A DNA stretch of 34,620 nt from Gemmatimonadota bacterium (lineage in GTDB: Bacteria > Gemmatimonadota > Gemmatimonadetes > Longimicrobiales > Gaopeijiaceae): positions 1 to 34,620 of the forward strand of contig JAGWBP010000016.1 of the NCBI GenBank assembly GCA_021295835.1. Reading direction: 5' to 3'. Shown in pieces: positions 7,116-15,534 of this stretch. The notes under the pieces were generated by a model that worked only from the letters and a program-made list of their open reading frames with translations, did no database searches and was not told where the DNA came from. Both the position numbers and the translations under genes were made by a program. Each line of letters opens with the position of its first letter. Positions within the stretch are counted from its first letter, which is position 1.

Positions 7116-8025
7116 CGTTGTTCTCCCAGCTTCTTGCGTCCTCGCCAAGCGCCTGTCTGATCGCGACGACCTGGACGAGGAGTCGCGGCAGCTCGGCGAG
7201 CGGCAGCATGCACTCGGAATCGGATGGCGCACGGCGCGGTTTGGGATGCACCTCGAGGAAGAGCCCATCGCAGCCGGCCGCAACAGCGCCACGCACGAGG
7301 GGCGCGATCTGGTCGCGGGCACCACCCGTCGAGCCGTCGGCCATCGCCCCCGGGCGCTGCACCGAGTGGGTTCCGTCGAAGACGACCTGCGCACCGGTAG
7401 CCGAGCGGAGGCGCGAGAAGTTCCGCATGTCGACCACGAGATCGTCGCTGCCGAATGCCGATCCTCGCTCGGTCACCAGAATCCGTCCGGGGCCGCTCCT
7501 CGCCACCTTTTCCACAGTGCCGGCCATGGCGGAGGGCGACATCCACTGCCCCTTCTTGACGTTCACCGGCATGCCGGTCCGACCTGCCGCCTCAAGGAGC
7601 GACGTCTGGCGACAGAGAAAGGCGGGAATCTGGATCACGTCGACCACCTCGGCGACCGGGGCGGCCTGCGATGGCTCATGAATGTCGGTCATGAGACGAA
7701 GGCCCGTATCTTCAGCTACACGTTGCAGTTGGCGAAGTCCGTCCGACAGGCCCGGTCCACGGTGCGACCCGAGCCTCGACCGGTTCGCCTTGTCGAAGGA
7801 GGCCTTGAAGACCACGGCTAGGCCGACCTCCCCGGCCGCCTGCTTCACTCCCGTGGCGACCTCCAGATTCAGGTCGTCGGCTTCGAGCACACACGGGCCG
7901 GCGAAGAGGGTGAAGCCGCCCAGTCCGTCGTCGCCAACTCCGGGGGGGCGAACCGGCGCGGCCGTCCGAACGCTACCCTGAATGGGGCCGCTATCCCCCA
8001 AGCGCGGCGGCCTTTGGTCGAGCAT
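7105..8025 (-). CDS. kdsA: 2-dehydro-3-deoxyphosphooctonate aldolase (Kdo-8-P synthase) KdsA
   Basis: This enzyme condenses arabinose-5-phosphate with phosphoenolpyruvate to Kdo-8-phosphate in the cytoplasm. It has FAGPCVLEADD at about 41-51, FKASFDKANRS, the DIHEP motif, IQIPAFLCRQ, NVKKGQWMSP and FDGTHSVQRPG, all standard for the class-I DAHP/KDO8P synthase barrel. The ATG at 8023-8025 gives 306 residues and a 35-base overlap with the 3' end of pyrG. It places about 20 more residues before AGPC than is usual. The only in-frame alternative I see before the conserved region is a TTG near 8001, so the N-terminus is uncertain. Order kdsB-pyrG-kdsA-kdsC puts Kdo synthesis and activation in one transcript. 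Confidence 0.95.
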   Translation of the reverse strand: MLDQRPPRLGDSGPIQGSVRTAAPVRPPGVGDDGLGGFTLFAGPCVLEADDLNLEVATGVKQAAGEVGLAVVFKASFDKANRSRLGSHRGPGLSDGLRQLQRVAEDTGLRLMTDIHEPSQAAPVAEVVDVIQIPAFLCRQTSLLEAAGRTGMPVNVKKGQWMSPSAMAGTVEKVARSGPGRILVTERGSAFGSDDLVVDMRNFSRLRSATGAQVVFDGTHSVQRPGAMADGSTGGARDQIAPLVRGAVAAGCDGLFLEVHPKPRRAPSDSECMLPLAELPRLLVQVVAIRQALGEDARSWENNGDD

Positions 8026-9643
8026 TCGCGGAGAGTCCGGCGGCGGCCGCCTCGACGAAGGAGGCGAAGAGTGGGTGCGGAGCCGTGGGGCGGCTCTTCA
8101 GCTCCGGGTGGAATTGGCCAGCCACGAACCAGGTGTGCGAGGGAAGCTCGATCATCTCGACGAGCTTCCCGTCGGGCGAGGTGGCCGAGAAGGCGAGTCC
8201 ATGTGCCCTGAGTCGCGCACGGCAGTCGTTGTTGACCTCGTAGCGGTGGCGGTGACGTTCGCTGATCTCGGTCGCTCCGTACACACTGGCCGCGAGCGAG
8301 CCGTCGGCGATGCGGGCATCCCAGGCCCCGAGGCGCATCGTACCGCCCTTGGTCGTGACGCGACGTTGATCGTCCATTAGGCAGATGACCGGATGGGGAG
8401 ACTGCTTGTCGAATTCGAAGGAGTGGGCCCCGTCGAGTCCGGCCACATGCCGCGCGAACTCGATCACGGCGCACTGAAGCCCCAGGCAGATCCCCAGGAA
8501 GGGAAGGTGGTTCTCGCGGGCCCACTGGATGGCGGCGATCATCCCTTCGATGCCCCGCCCCCCGAAGCCGCCGGGTACAAGCAGGCCGTCGTAGTCTTCG
8601 AGGAGCGAGGGGTCGCGCGATCCTTCCAGCTCCTGGCTGGCGATCCAGTCGATCTCCACCTCCACGTCGTTGGCGATGCCCCCGTGGATGAGCGCCTGCT
8701 CGACCGACTTGTACGCGTCGACGAGCTCGGTGTACTTGCCGACCACGGCGATCCGGACGGTGCCTCGCATCGGGGCCTTGATGCGATCCACCATTCGGGT
8801 CCACGACTCGAGCCTCGGGGGGGGCGCGTCGATGCCGAAGCGCCTCAGCACGTAGTCGTCCAGGCGCTGGCGGCGGAACTGAAGCGGGACCTCGTAGATG
8901 GTGTCGACGTCGACCGCCACAATCACCCCCTCGAGGTCCACGTTGGTGAAGCCGGCGATCTTGGCACGCGTCTGGTCGTCGAGCGGATGCTCGGTGCGGC
9001 AGATGAGGACCGTGGGTTGAATCCCGGTGCGCATCAGCTCCCGTACGGAGTGCTGGGTCGGCTTCGTCTTGAGCTCCCCCACCGCCCTGATGTGCGGCAC
9101 CAGCGTCAGGTGAACGTGCATGGCGCGGTCCCCTGCCTCCCGGCCGAACTGTCTGATCGCCTCCAGGAAGGGGAGGGACTCGATGTCGCCCACTGTTCCT
9201 CCAACCTCGCAGATGACGACGTCGTGACCCTCGGAGAGCACCCTCACCGATCGCTTGATCTCGTCGGTGATGTGCGGCACAACCTGCACGGTGCGGCCAA
9301 GGTAGTCGCCCCGGCGCTCCCTCTCGATGACGTTCCGGTATATCCGCCCGGTCGTCGTGTTGTTGTCCTGCGATAGCGTCGTCCCGATGAAGCGTTCGTA
9401 GTGGCCCAGATCGAGATCGGTCTCGGCGCCGTCCTCGGTCACGAAGACCTCGCCGTGTTGCAGAGGCGAGAGAGTGCCGGGGTCGACGTTGATGTAGGGG
9501 TCCAGCTTCTGCAGAGTGACGCGCAGCCCCCTCTCCCTCAGGAGGACGCCCAGCGACGCGGCTGCGATGCCCTTGCCGAGCGAGGAGACCACCCCACCGG
9601 TCACGAAGATGTATCGGGTGCGGTGGGGTCCTCTAGCGCTCAT
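7991..9643 (-). CDS. pyrG: CTP synthase (glutamine-hydrolysing) PyrG
   Basis: PyrG makes CTP from UTP, ATP and glutamine. The synthetase domain opens with YIFVTGGVVSSLGKGIAAAS (residues 11-30), followed by KLDPYINVDPGTLSPLQHGE and EVGGTVGDIES. The class I glutamine amidotransferase domain follows: LLVPGGFGGRG, nucleophile Cys386 in GICLGLQ, and the C-terminal His/Glu pair in FHPELKS. At 550 residues it is full length. The ATG sits in an ATGA overlap with the kdsB stop (9640-9643), with GGAG 8 bases upstream. Its place between kdsB, which uses CTP, and kdsA fits a supply role for Kdo activation, and this gene neighbourhood is common in diderm bacteria. Confidence 0.98.
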   Translation of the reverse strand: MSARGPHRTRYIFVTGGVVSSLGKGIAAASLGVLLRERGLRVTLQKLDPYINVDPGTLSPLQHGEVFVTEDGAETDLDLGHYERFIGTTLSQDNNTTTGRIYRNVIERERRGDYLGRTVQVVPHITDEIKRSVRVLSEGHDVVICEVGGTVGDIESLPFLEAIRQFGREAGDRAMHVHLTLVPHIRAVGELKTKPTQHSVRELMRTGIQPTVLICRTEHPLDDQTRAKIAGFTNVDLEGVIVAVDVDTIYEVPLQFRRQRLDDYVLRRFGIDAPPPRLESWTRMVDRIKAPMRGTVRIAVVGKYTELVDAYKSVEQALIHGGIANDVEVEIDWIASQELEGSRDPSLLEDYDGLLVPGGFGGRGIEGMIAAIQWARENHLPFLGICLGLQCAVIEFARHVAGLDGAHSFEFDKQSPHPVICLMDDQRRVTTKGGTMRLGAWDARIADGSLAASVYGATEISERHRHRYEVNNDCRARLRAHGLAFSATSPDGKLVEMIELPSHTWFVAGQFHPELKSRPTAPHPLFASFVEAAAAGLSANARPKAAALGG

Positions 9644-10419
9644 GCCGAAATCTCCACGTGCAGTCCGTAGTCATGTCCCTCGGCTGCCAGAGCGCGAAGG
9701 TGGCGCTCCGTACGCGCCAGATCCTGCGGGGTGTCCACTCCTCGGGCGGCGTCCGGCACCACCGCGACTCCGATCCTCACGCCGTTCTCCAGCGCCCTGA
9801 GCTGCTCGAGGCCCTCCTGCCGCTCGAGCTGCGACCTCGGCCACCCGACCCAGCGTCCGAGCGTCTCGGTCCTGTAGGCGTAGACACCCACATGCCGGAG
9901 CCTGCCCTCCTTAGCAGATGGCGCGCCGTCGCTGTGCGGAATTGGGGCCCTCGAGAAGTATAGCGCCCTGCCCCGACGGGTCTTCACGATCTTCACCACC
10001 CCCGGATCGCGAAACTCCTCGTCGTCGCGCACCGCAGTGGCGCACGTGGCCACCTCGAATCCCTCCTCCACCATGGACACAGCCGCACGGATGGTCCCGG
10101 GCTCGACCAGCGGCTCATCACCTTGGATGTTGACTACTACGCCGTAGTCCGAGTCCAGTCGGCGCACGACCTCCCAGGCGCGGTCGCTCCCGGTGGGGTG
10201 CTTAGGCGAGGTGAGCATCGCCTCGGCACCCGCGTCCTGGCATAGGGCGACCACCTCGACCGAGTCGGTGGCCACGATCAGGCGGTCGATGCATTCCACC
10301 GTGCGGGCCCGCCGCCACACCCAGAGGACCAGGGGGATGCCGAGCAGGGGCTGAAGGGGCTTCTCGGGGAGACGCGACGACCCCAGCCTCGCCGGGATGA
10401 CTCCCAGGACGCGACTCAC
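9640..10419 (-). CDS. kdsB: 3-deoxy-manno-octulosonate cytidylyltransferase KdsB
   Basis: KdsB couples Kdo to CMP, giving CMP-Kdo, the donor for lipid A glycosylation. The N-terminus VIPARLGSSRLPEKPLQPL is the family signature, followed by VVNIQGDEPLVEPG, the catalytic Asp/Glu region, and RAPIPHSDG near the middle. Length 259 fits (E. coli 248). The start is a GTG at 10417-10419. A perfect 7-base-pair hairpin sits directly before it and contains the only plausible ribosome-binding site (GGTGGAG), so initiation could depend on local RNA folding. It is the first protein gene of the kds-lpt-rpoN cluster, about 120 bases downstream of tRNA-Ser. Confidence 0.96.
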   Translation of the reverse strand: MSRVLGVIPARLGSSRLPEKPLQPLLGIPLVLWVWRRARTVECIDRLIVATDSVEVVALCQDAGAEAMLTSPKHPTGSDRAWEVVRRLDSDYGVVVNIQGDEPLVEPGTIRAAVSMVEEGFEVATCATAVRDDEEFRDPGVVKIVKTRRGRALYFSRAPIPHSDGAPSAKEGRLRHVGVYAYRTETLGRWVGWPRSQLERQEGLEQLRALENGVRIGVAVVPDAARGVDTPQDLARTERHLRALAAEGHDYGLHVEISA

Positions 10420-10420
10420 G

Positions 10421-10439
10421 ACTCCACCCAGTGTGGAGT
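10421..10439 (-). promoter_or_regulatory. kdsB: Perfect hairpin covering the kdsB ribosome-binding site
   Basis: On the minus strand ACTCCAC, a 5-base loop and GTGGAGT form a 7-base-pair perfect stem, one base before the kdsB GTG. The 3' arm includes GGAG, the only Shine-Dalgarno-like sequence near that start. Folding would hide it. It lacks a following T run, so it is not an obvious terminator. A regulatory role is inference. Confidence 0.4.
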
Positions 10440-10538
10440 ACGTGGCTCCGGTTCCAGAATGCGGATCACGGACCTAAAGGTAGCAGTCCGTGGCCAATCT
10501 CGCGCGGGCACCGAGATCGGCGAAGCGCCCCGCAACTA

Positions 10539-10622
10539 CGGAGGGGGTGGGATTCGAACCCACGAGTCCTCGCGGACGCCGGTTTTCAAGACCGGTGCAT
10601 TGAGCCTCTCTGCCACCCCTCC
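10539..10622 (-). tRNA. tRNA-Ser(UGA)
   Basis: Read on the minus strand, the 5' arm GGAGGGG (10616-10622) pairs with CCCCTCC (10540-10546), with discriminator G at 10539. The D arm is TGGCAGAG...AATGCA, the anticodon arm is CCGGT-CTTGAAA-ACCGG with anticodon TGA, the variable arm is long (GTCC-GCGA-GGAC) as in class II tRNAs, and the T arm is GTGGG-TTCGAAT-CCCAC. The CCA end is not encoded. The long variable arm and TGA anticodon make it a serine tRNA reading UCN, mainly UCA. It lies between nadE and kdsB on the same strand. Confidence 0.95.
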
Positions 10623-10632
10623 AGCGGGCGGA

Positions 10633-10661
10633 AAGATCGCCCGGAAGGGGCAGCACCTCAA
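10633..10661 (-). promoter_or_regulatory. Candidate housekeeping-sigma promoter for tRNA-Ser
   Basis: On the minus strand TTGAGG (10656-10661) is followed after 17 bases by GATCTT (10633-10638), which ends 10 bases before the mature tRNA 5' end. The matches to TTGACA and TATAAT are four and three of six, so this is a weak sequence match in a well-placed position. It would leave a leader of only a few bases. No experiment is visible here. Confidence 0.25.
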
Positions 10662-10739
10662 GCCGTGTCGTGACGGCAGCCGGGCTCACCGTCGCCCGCG
10701 GCACCAGGAGCGAGCGCACACCCGCCGACGGAGATGCCG

Positions 10740-12560
10740 TCAGTAGTCGACCGGCCGCAGGTACCCCTCGCCGATCGCGCTGTCCGAGACCAGGGCCACG
10801 GTGGGAAGCTCGCGCTTCCAGTGCGTGGATGAGAGCCGCTCCGCGACGACATCGACCTCGGCGCGGCTGAACCCCCTCCTCGCCAGGGTGTCGGGGCCGA
10901 ACCCCTTCAGCAGCCAGTGCAGTATGGGGTCTGCGATTCGGTAGGGGATCCCGAGCTCGTCCTCGTCGGTGACGCCTGGCACCAGGTCGGCGGTCGCCGG
11001 TTTCCCCAGGATCGCGCTCGGGACGCCAAGGTGGTGGGCTAGCTCCCACACCTGCGTCTTGAAGAGGTCGCCCAAGGGATTGATCGGCGGCGAGTCGTCC
11101 GCGTGCCAGGTGAAGTAGCCCAGCAGGCGCTCGCTCTTGTTGCCGGTGCCGAGGGGCAGACCGTCCAGCTTCGCCGACTGGTCAAAGAGCACCAGCGCAC
11201 GCATGCGGGCAGCCAGATTGCCCCGCCGTCCGGGGCTCAGGTCGGGCTCGTGGGCCTCCACGTAGGAGTCCACTGCCGATGTGACAGATATGGTGCGCGA
11301 TCGCGCCCCGCACTCGCGGATCGCCAGCTCCGCGTGCTCCAGACTCTCTGGGCTCGATGAAGAGTAGGGCAGCCGCAGCGCGTACACGTTCTCCGGCCCC
11401 AGCGCGCGGCAAGCCAGGAAGATGGAGGTGGCCGAATCGACGCCGCCGGAGACTCCGATCACGACCCTCGAGAATCCCCGCCGCCGCCGGATTTCTTCGC
11501 GGATGAACTCGGTGAGCGCTGCCTCCACCAGGTCCGGCTGAATGGAGAGGAGGGCCCGGTCCTCGTCGTTCGGACGATCAGGGGGAGCGCTGGAGGCTCG
11601 TCTGCGCAGGGTCGCCCCCGATCCCCCTGCCCCGCCTTCCGCGCGCTCCGGATTCGCCTGGATCGGTGGCCGTTGGGTCGGGCGCTGCCGGGAGCGCTTC
11701 TCTACCCTCGACGCCTCGAGCGAGTACTGGAGGTGCGGGAGCGCGGTCCTCAGGTCGGAGAGGAATGGAGACTCGGTCCGCACGCGCGCTATCTCGCCGG
11801 TCTCGATCTCCGCCTCGATATTCCCGTCGCCGAAGATCGGCCCCCTTGCCAGCAGCGTTCCGTCCGGGCGCCAGGCGGTAGAGCCCCCGGCGAAGATCTT
11901 CCCACCCTCGGAGCCAGCGAGGTGCGCCAGCAGCACGAATACCCCGTGCTCCTTCGCGGTACGGGCAGCGATGCGGTCCCACTCGGCGAGATTGGCTGGG
12001 CGGGTCAGGGGTGGCTCGTAGCCCCGGGCAGGCGAAGCGCAGCAGCAGAGCAGCAGATCGGCACCGTCGAGCGCCAGCACGGTCGCTGGCATCGAGTGCC
12101 ACAGGTCCTCGCAGATGAGCATCCCGACGCGGCCGAAGCGGGTGTCGAAGGCGTGCACGTCACGACCGGGCTCGACGTAGCGCCCCTCCTCGAATATCCC
12201 GTAGGTGGGGAGGAAGACCTTGCGGTGCACATGCACCAGCTCGTACGCGCCGTCGCCGGGGGTCAGGTACGCGACGCTGTTGTGCACGCTGGAGCGGCCC
12301 CTCTCGTAGAAGCCGATCACGATGTCGCAGTCGCAACCCGCGGGGGGCTCCCCTAGCGCCCTCGTCAGCCCCTCCGTTGTGAGCGCAACCTCCAGGGCGG
12401 CTCCCTCGACGAAGTACCCGGAGAGCACCGTCTCCGGAAAGACGGCCAGATCGGCGCCCGGGACGAGGGCGTCACGAACTGCGGCCACATTGGCCTGCAA
12501 GTCCCCCTTGCGGGGCTTGATCTGGCAAAGCACTGTCCGAAGTGTGCGTCCACTCTCCAT
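10740..12560 (-). CDS. nadE: Glutamine-dependent NAD(+) synthetase, nitrilase plus synthetase domains
   Basis: A 606-residue enzyme that amidates nicotinate adenine dinucleotide to NAD. The N-terminal nitrilase-type glutaminase (about 6-285) has the full triad: Glu43 in FPETVLSGYF, Lys114 in HRKVFLPTYG and Cys150 in LICEDLWH. The C-terminal ATP-dependent domain has SGGVDSA from 371, LPLGTGNKSERLLGYFTWHAD and KPATADLVPG. Ammonia from glutamine is channelled between the domains in this family. A linker of about 50 residues (285-335), Arg/Pro/Gly-rich and low in complexity, separates them. The start is ATG at 12558-12560, preceded by GGGGGA; the open frame runs further upstream, but that part is not conserved-looking and overlaps the divergent promoter region. 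Confidence 0.95.
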   Translation of the reverse strand: MESGRTLRTVLCQIKPRKGDLQANVAAVRDALVPGADLAVFPETVLSGYFVEGAALEVALTTEGLTRALGEPPAGCDCDIVIGFYERGRSSVHNSVAYLTPGDGAYELVHVHRKVFLPTYGIFEEGRYVEPGRDVHAFDTRFGRVGMLICEDLWHSMPATVLALDGADLLLCCCASPARGYEPPLTRPANLAEWDRIAARTAKEHGVFVLLAHLAGSEGGKIFAGGSTAWRPDGTLLARGPIFGDGNIEAEIETGEIARVRTESPFLSDLRTALPHLQYSLEASRVEKRSRQRPTQRPPIQANPERAEGGAGGSGATLRRRASSAPPDRPNDEDRALLSIQPDLVEAALTEFIREEIRRRRGFSRVVIGVSGGVDSATSIFLACRALGPENVYALRLPYSSSSPESLEHAELAIRECGARSRTISVTSAVDSYVEAHEPDLSPGRRGNLAARMRALVLFDQSAKLDGLPLGTGNKSERLLGYFTWHADDSPPINPLGDLFKTQVWELAHHLGVPSAILGKPATADLVPGVTDEDELGIPYRIADPILHWLLKGFGPDTLARRGFSRAEVDVVAERLSSTHWKRELPTVALVSDSAIGEGYLRPVDY

Positions 12561-12681
12561 GAATCCCCCGAGCGTTGGGGTTCGAAGGGGAGTGCGGGAA
12601 TTGCCGGCCCCCGCAATATCTTCCAATCTACCCCAATCGCTCCCCACGCCACCGTCCCTGCCACCTCCTCGGTTGCCAGAA
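12561..12681. promoter_or_regulatory. Divergent intergenic region between nadE and the S41 protease
   Basis: These 121 bases must hold the 5' regions of both divergent genes. An inverted repeat TGCGGG (12593-12598) and CCCGCA (12610-12615), separated by 11 bases, lies in it and could be an operator or hairpin. A GATATT on the minus strand could be a -10 for nadE, but no well-spaced -35 is visible. No ribosome-binding site of good strength precedes the protease ATG. Confidence 0.35.
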
Positions 12682-14265
12682 ATGTCGAAGCCGCTCCGCC
12701 TCGCCTGGATCGCCCTCCTGGCCCTACCCCTCAGCGCACGTGCGCAGGACACCATCGGCCAGTCTCGAAATCTCGATTCGGACGAGGCCCAGGTCTTTCT
12801 GGAGGCGTTTCGGGCGATAACACGCCTGCACGCATCCGGCGTGAGCGACTCCGCCCTCTGGGTGGGGGCGCTCGAGGGACTCGTCGAACAGATAGACGAC
12901 CCCTACGCAATAGTCTTCACGCCGACCGAGTACGCTCAGTTTCAGGAGGGGGCGACCGGCAAGTACGCGGGCATCGGAGTACAGATTGCACAGCTGGCGG
13001 CTAGGGTGACCGTGACGGCCGTCTTTCGCGACACGCCAGCCGAGCGCGCGGGCATGCTGGTGGGCGATCGCATCGTCTGGGTCGAGGGACACGACGCGAC
13101 GGGTTGGAGCGTGGACCAGGCGCGTGACTCAATTCGTGGCGAGGTCGGCACGGTGGTGAGGCTACAGGTGGAGCGCGACGGGCTGCTGGGCCAGATCCCG
13201 ATGGAGCTGGCGCGCGACAGCGTGCACGTGCCCTCCATGGCGGCGACATGGATCGACGGCGACGTGGCCTACTTCGGTATGGACCGGATTGCGCGGGGCT
13301 CCACGACCGAGGTGGCGAACGCTCTCTCCGAATTCGCCGATGCCAGGGCGTTGATATTGGACCTGCGGGGAAACCCGGGGGGCTACCTGGACGAAGCGCT
13401 GGGCATCGCCGATCTCTTCCTGGCGCCGGGACAGCTCCTTGCCGGTGCGGAGGGGAGGAACGAGTGGGGCGAGGTTGAGAAGCAGGGGTGGACCGCCCGC
13501 TCGCCCGGCCGCATGGAGAGCACCCCGATCATTGTCCTGGTGGACGAGTTCACCGCGAGTGCAGCGGAGATCATCTCTGGCGCTCTGCAGGACCACGACC
13601 GGGCCGTGGTCGTCGGGAGCCGCACATTCGGCAAGGGGGCCGTGCAGTCGATCCACCCACTTCCGGCTGGTCGTTGGATACGCCTGACGACAGGCTCCTG
13701 GATCACCCCCCTTGGTAGGTCGCTGCATAGGCCCCGCAATCGGAATGGGACGCCCAAGGAGGTGGATGAGAGCGCGATCGGGTCGGTGATTACCGGGGCT
13801 GGTCGGGAGCTGGGGACCGGGGGCGGAGTTGTTCCGGACGTCGCGATCAAGCCCGACACGCTCCTTGATGAGGAGCGCGCGCTGTACAACCACGCCATTG
13901 ACGTGGAGGTACCGGTGGGCGTTCGCATTCGCGAGTACGCGCTCGAGCTCGCGACGACCGCGATGGCCGCAGGTATCGTGGAGCGCCTGCCGTCGTCGGC
14001 ATTCGACGCATTGGTCGAGACTCTGGAGGCCGAGGGAATGGACTCGGCGATCCTGGGCGACCCGGTGGCGCGTGCCTACCTCGACTGGAGCGCCCAGGCC
14101 AGGTACCTGGATCGTGCGGAGGCCCGTGGTCTCGCCCTGCTGGTGCTGGCCGAGCGGGATCGGGCGCTGGCCGAGGCGCTGCGCCTGGCCCGGAGCGCGA
14201 GCACTCCTGACGAGCTCTTTGCACTTGTGGACGCGGCAGCCGAACCGGCTGAAGGGGGCTGCTGA
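12682..14265 (+). CDS. S41-family C-terminal processing protease (CtpA/Prc type), exported
   Basis: A 527-residue periplasmic serine protease. A Sec signal peptide spans residues 1-21 (MSKPLRLAWIALLALPLSAR, cleavage near ARA-QD). The PDZ domain runs about 93-180, starting KYAGIGVQI and including AERAGMLVGDRIVWVEG. The S41 core has ALILDLRGNPGGYLDEA, catalytic Ser293 in EFTASAAEIISGA and Lys318 in TFGKGAVQSI, the Ser-Lys dyad of the family. About 110 helical residues follow, including a stretch from 475 rich in Ala and Arg. Such enzymes trim or degrade envelope proteins from their C-termini. The ATG at 12682 is chosen because the signal peptide begins there; the longer frame runs into the nadE 5' end. 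A small exported protein follows 80 bases later. Confidence 0.92.
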   Translation: MSKPLRLAWIALLALPLSARAQDTIGQSRNLDSDEAQVFLEAFRAITRLHASGVSDSALWVGALEGLVEQIDDPYAIVFTPTEYAQFQEGATGKYAGIGVQIAQLAARVTVTAVFRDTPAERAGMLVGDRIVWVEGHDATGWSVDQARDSIRGEVGTVVRLQVERDGLLGQIPMELARDSVHVPSMAATWIDGDVAYFGMDRIARGSTTEVANALSEFADARALILDLRGNPGGYLDEALGIADLFLAPGQLLAGAEGRNEWGEVEKQGWTARSPGRMESTPIIVLVDEFTASAAEIISGALQDHDRAVVVGSRTFGKGAVQSIHPLPAGRWIRLTTGSWITPLGRSLHRPRNRNGTPKEVDESAIGSVITGAGRELGTGGGVVPDVAIKPDTLLDEERALYNHAIDVEVPVGVRIREYALELATTAMAAGIVERLPSSAFDALVETLEAEGMDSAILGDPVARAYLDWSAQARYLDRAEARGLALLVLAERDRALAEALRLARSASTPDELFALVDAAAEPAEGGC

Positions 14266-14345
14266 ACGGGGCAAGAGAAGCCTATCCCAAGAGCCACGTT
14301 CATGTGGCGTGGTAGAGGGTAGAGCCTGAGAAAGGGAGACGGACG

Positions 14346-14633
14346 ATGAGAAGAAGCGCTTTGGCCATGCTGGCCGCTGGGTGTTGTGTGCTGGCCCACG
14401 GCGCGGCGGCGCAGGAGACGGACCAGGAGGCCATGGTCCGGGACCTGCTCAGCAACGACCCCGACAGGGTTATATCCGCCCTGGGGCGCATGCCGATGGC
14501 TGCCTACTACGAGTTCCAGAGGGGCTTCGAGCCCACGGCCGAGCTTGTCGAGGCGCTGGTGGCCACGTACGACCGCGAGTTCATGCTTGGCAGCCCGAAC
14601 TACGGAGCGGGCAGCCTTGCGCGCGGGTGGTAG
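14346..14633 (+). CDS. Small exported protein of unknown function
   Basis: A 95-residue ORF with AGGGAG about 8 bases before its ATG and a clear Sec signal peptide (residues 1-22, core ALAMLAAGCCVLAHG, cleavage near AAA-QE). The mature part is about 73 residues, largely helical in character (EAMVRDLLSNDPDRVISALG, then TAELVEALVATYDREF). The spacing resembles one or two HEAT-like helical repeats, but this is only an impression. It follows the S41 protease on the same strand. Its last 34 bases overlap, convergently, the 3' end of xerD. I do not recognise a family. It could be a substrate or cofactor of the protease, but nothing in the sequence proves it. Confidence 0.6.
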   Translation: MRRSALAMLAAGCCVLAHGAAAQETDQEAMVRDLLSNDPDRVISALGRMPMAAYYEFQRGFEPTAELVEALVATYDREFMLGSPNYGAGSLARGW

Positions 14634-15508
14634 CGCCGGTGCGTCCGGCGCAGGTGGCTCGTGTCGAGATGGGTGTAGAGCTGAGTCGTCGAGACATCGG
14701 CGTGCCCTAACAGCTCCTTCACCTCCATGAGATCCGCCCCCCCCTCCAGGAGATGAGTAGCGCAACTGTGCCGCAGCGTGTGGGGCGACGCGCCCTGCTC
14801 AAGGCCCGCCCGCTCGGCGGCCCGCGAGACGATCGTCCATACCGACGCCCTGCCGAGCCGCCCACCGCGTTGATTTAGGAAGAGCGCCTCCCGTTCGCGT
14901 CCCTTCGCCAAGCCTGGGCGCACGGCCCGCAAGTAGCGCTCGAGAGCTGCCAGAGCGGGCCTGCCAACGGGGACGAGTCGTTCCTTGCCCCCCTTGCCGA
15001 AGACGAGGCAGCTCTCGTCGAGAAGGTCGAGGTCTCCCACCGACAGTCCGGTTAGTTCGCTGACCCGCATGCCGGTCGCGTAGAGCAGCTCGAGGACGGC
15101 ACGGTCCCTCCAGTGCACCCTCAGGTCGGGGTCGACGGCCTCGACGAGCCGCGCCGCATCGGCGCGGCTGAGGACGCGGGGCAACTTCTTGGCCGGTGCG
15201 GGGCTCTCCATGCGGCCCGTGGGGTCCTCGCTCACCACGCCCTCGGCAGTCAGGAAGCCGAAGTAGGCCCGGAGCGCCGACTGCGCGCGGCGCACAGTTG
15301 TCGCTGCGAGCCCGCTATTGTGCAGGTGAAGCACATGCGAGTGCAGCGTGTCGGGGGTCACCTCGTCGAGCGAGGAGACGCCCAGCTCGCGCAGATGATC
15401 CAGGAAACGGCCGAGGTCGCTCCGGTAGGCCGCCAGCGTTTGGGGCCTGAGTCCTCTTTCCAGGATCAAGAAGTCGGCGAAGGTCTCCAGATGGAATCTC
15501 AGCGCCAT
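14600..15508 (-). CDS. xerD: Tyrosine recombinase XerD/XerC
   Basis: A 302-residue site-specific recombinase that resolves chromosome dimers at dif during division. The N-terminal SAM-like DNA-binding domain covers about 1-95. All catalytic residues are present: Arg148 in ATGMRVSELTGL, Lys172 in GKGGKERLVP, His243 and Arg246 in HTLRHSCATHLL, His269 in LLGHADVSTTQ and nucleophile Tyr278 in QLYTHL. Length is typical. The ATG at 15506-15508 is chosen over a very long upstream open frame that only shadows dedA and ispF. The XerD name, not XerC, is a guess from motif wording. It is the last gene of the long suc-fab cluster and overlaps the small exported gene convergently. Confidence 0.92.
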   Translation of the reverse strand: MALRFHLETFADFLILERGLRPQTLAAYRSDLGRFLDHLRELGVSSLDEVTPDTLHSHVLHLHNSGLAATTVRRAQSALRAYFGFLTAEGVVSEDPTGRMESPAPAKKLPRVLSRADAARLVEAVDPDLRVHWRDRAVLELLYATGMRVSELTGLSVGDLDLLDESCLVFGKGGKERLVPVGRPALAALERYLRAVRPGLAKGREREALFLNQRGGRLGRASVWTIVSRAAERAGLEQGASPHTLRHSCATHLLEGGADLMEVKELLGHADVSTTQLYTHLDTSHLRRTHRRYHPRARLPAP

Positions 15509-15534
15509 TGCGTCCGATGCCGACTCGCTCGCCT

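Noticed and set aside
8393..9376. 327-residue + strand ORF opposite pyrG
   Set aside because: Pure antisense shadow of a fully conserved PyrG; no recognisable domain.
12561..12681. Possible sigma-54 promoter (TGGC...GC pattern) upstream of nadE
   Set aside because: The GG and GC elements are one base too far apart and the rest of the consensus is missing.
14293..14308. Hairpin GCCAC-loop-GTGGC between the S41 protease and the small exported gene, considered as a terminator
   Set aside because: Short stem with no following T run, and a ribosome-binding site and gene follow closely.
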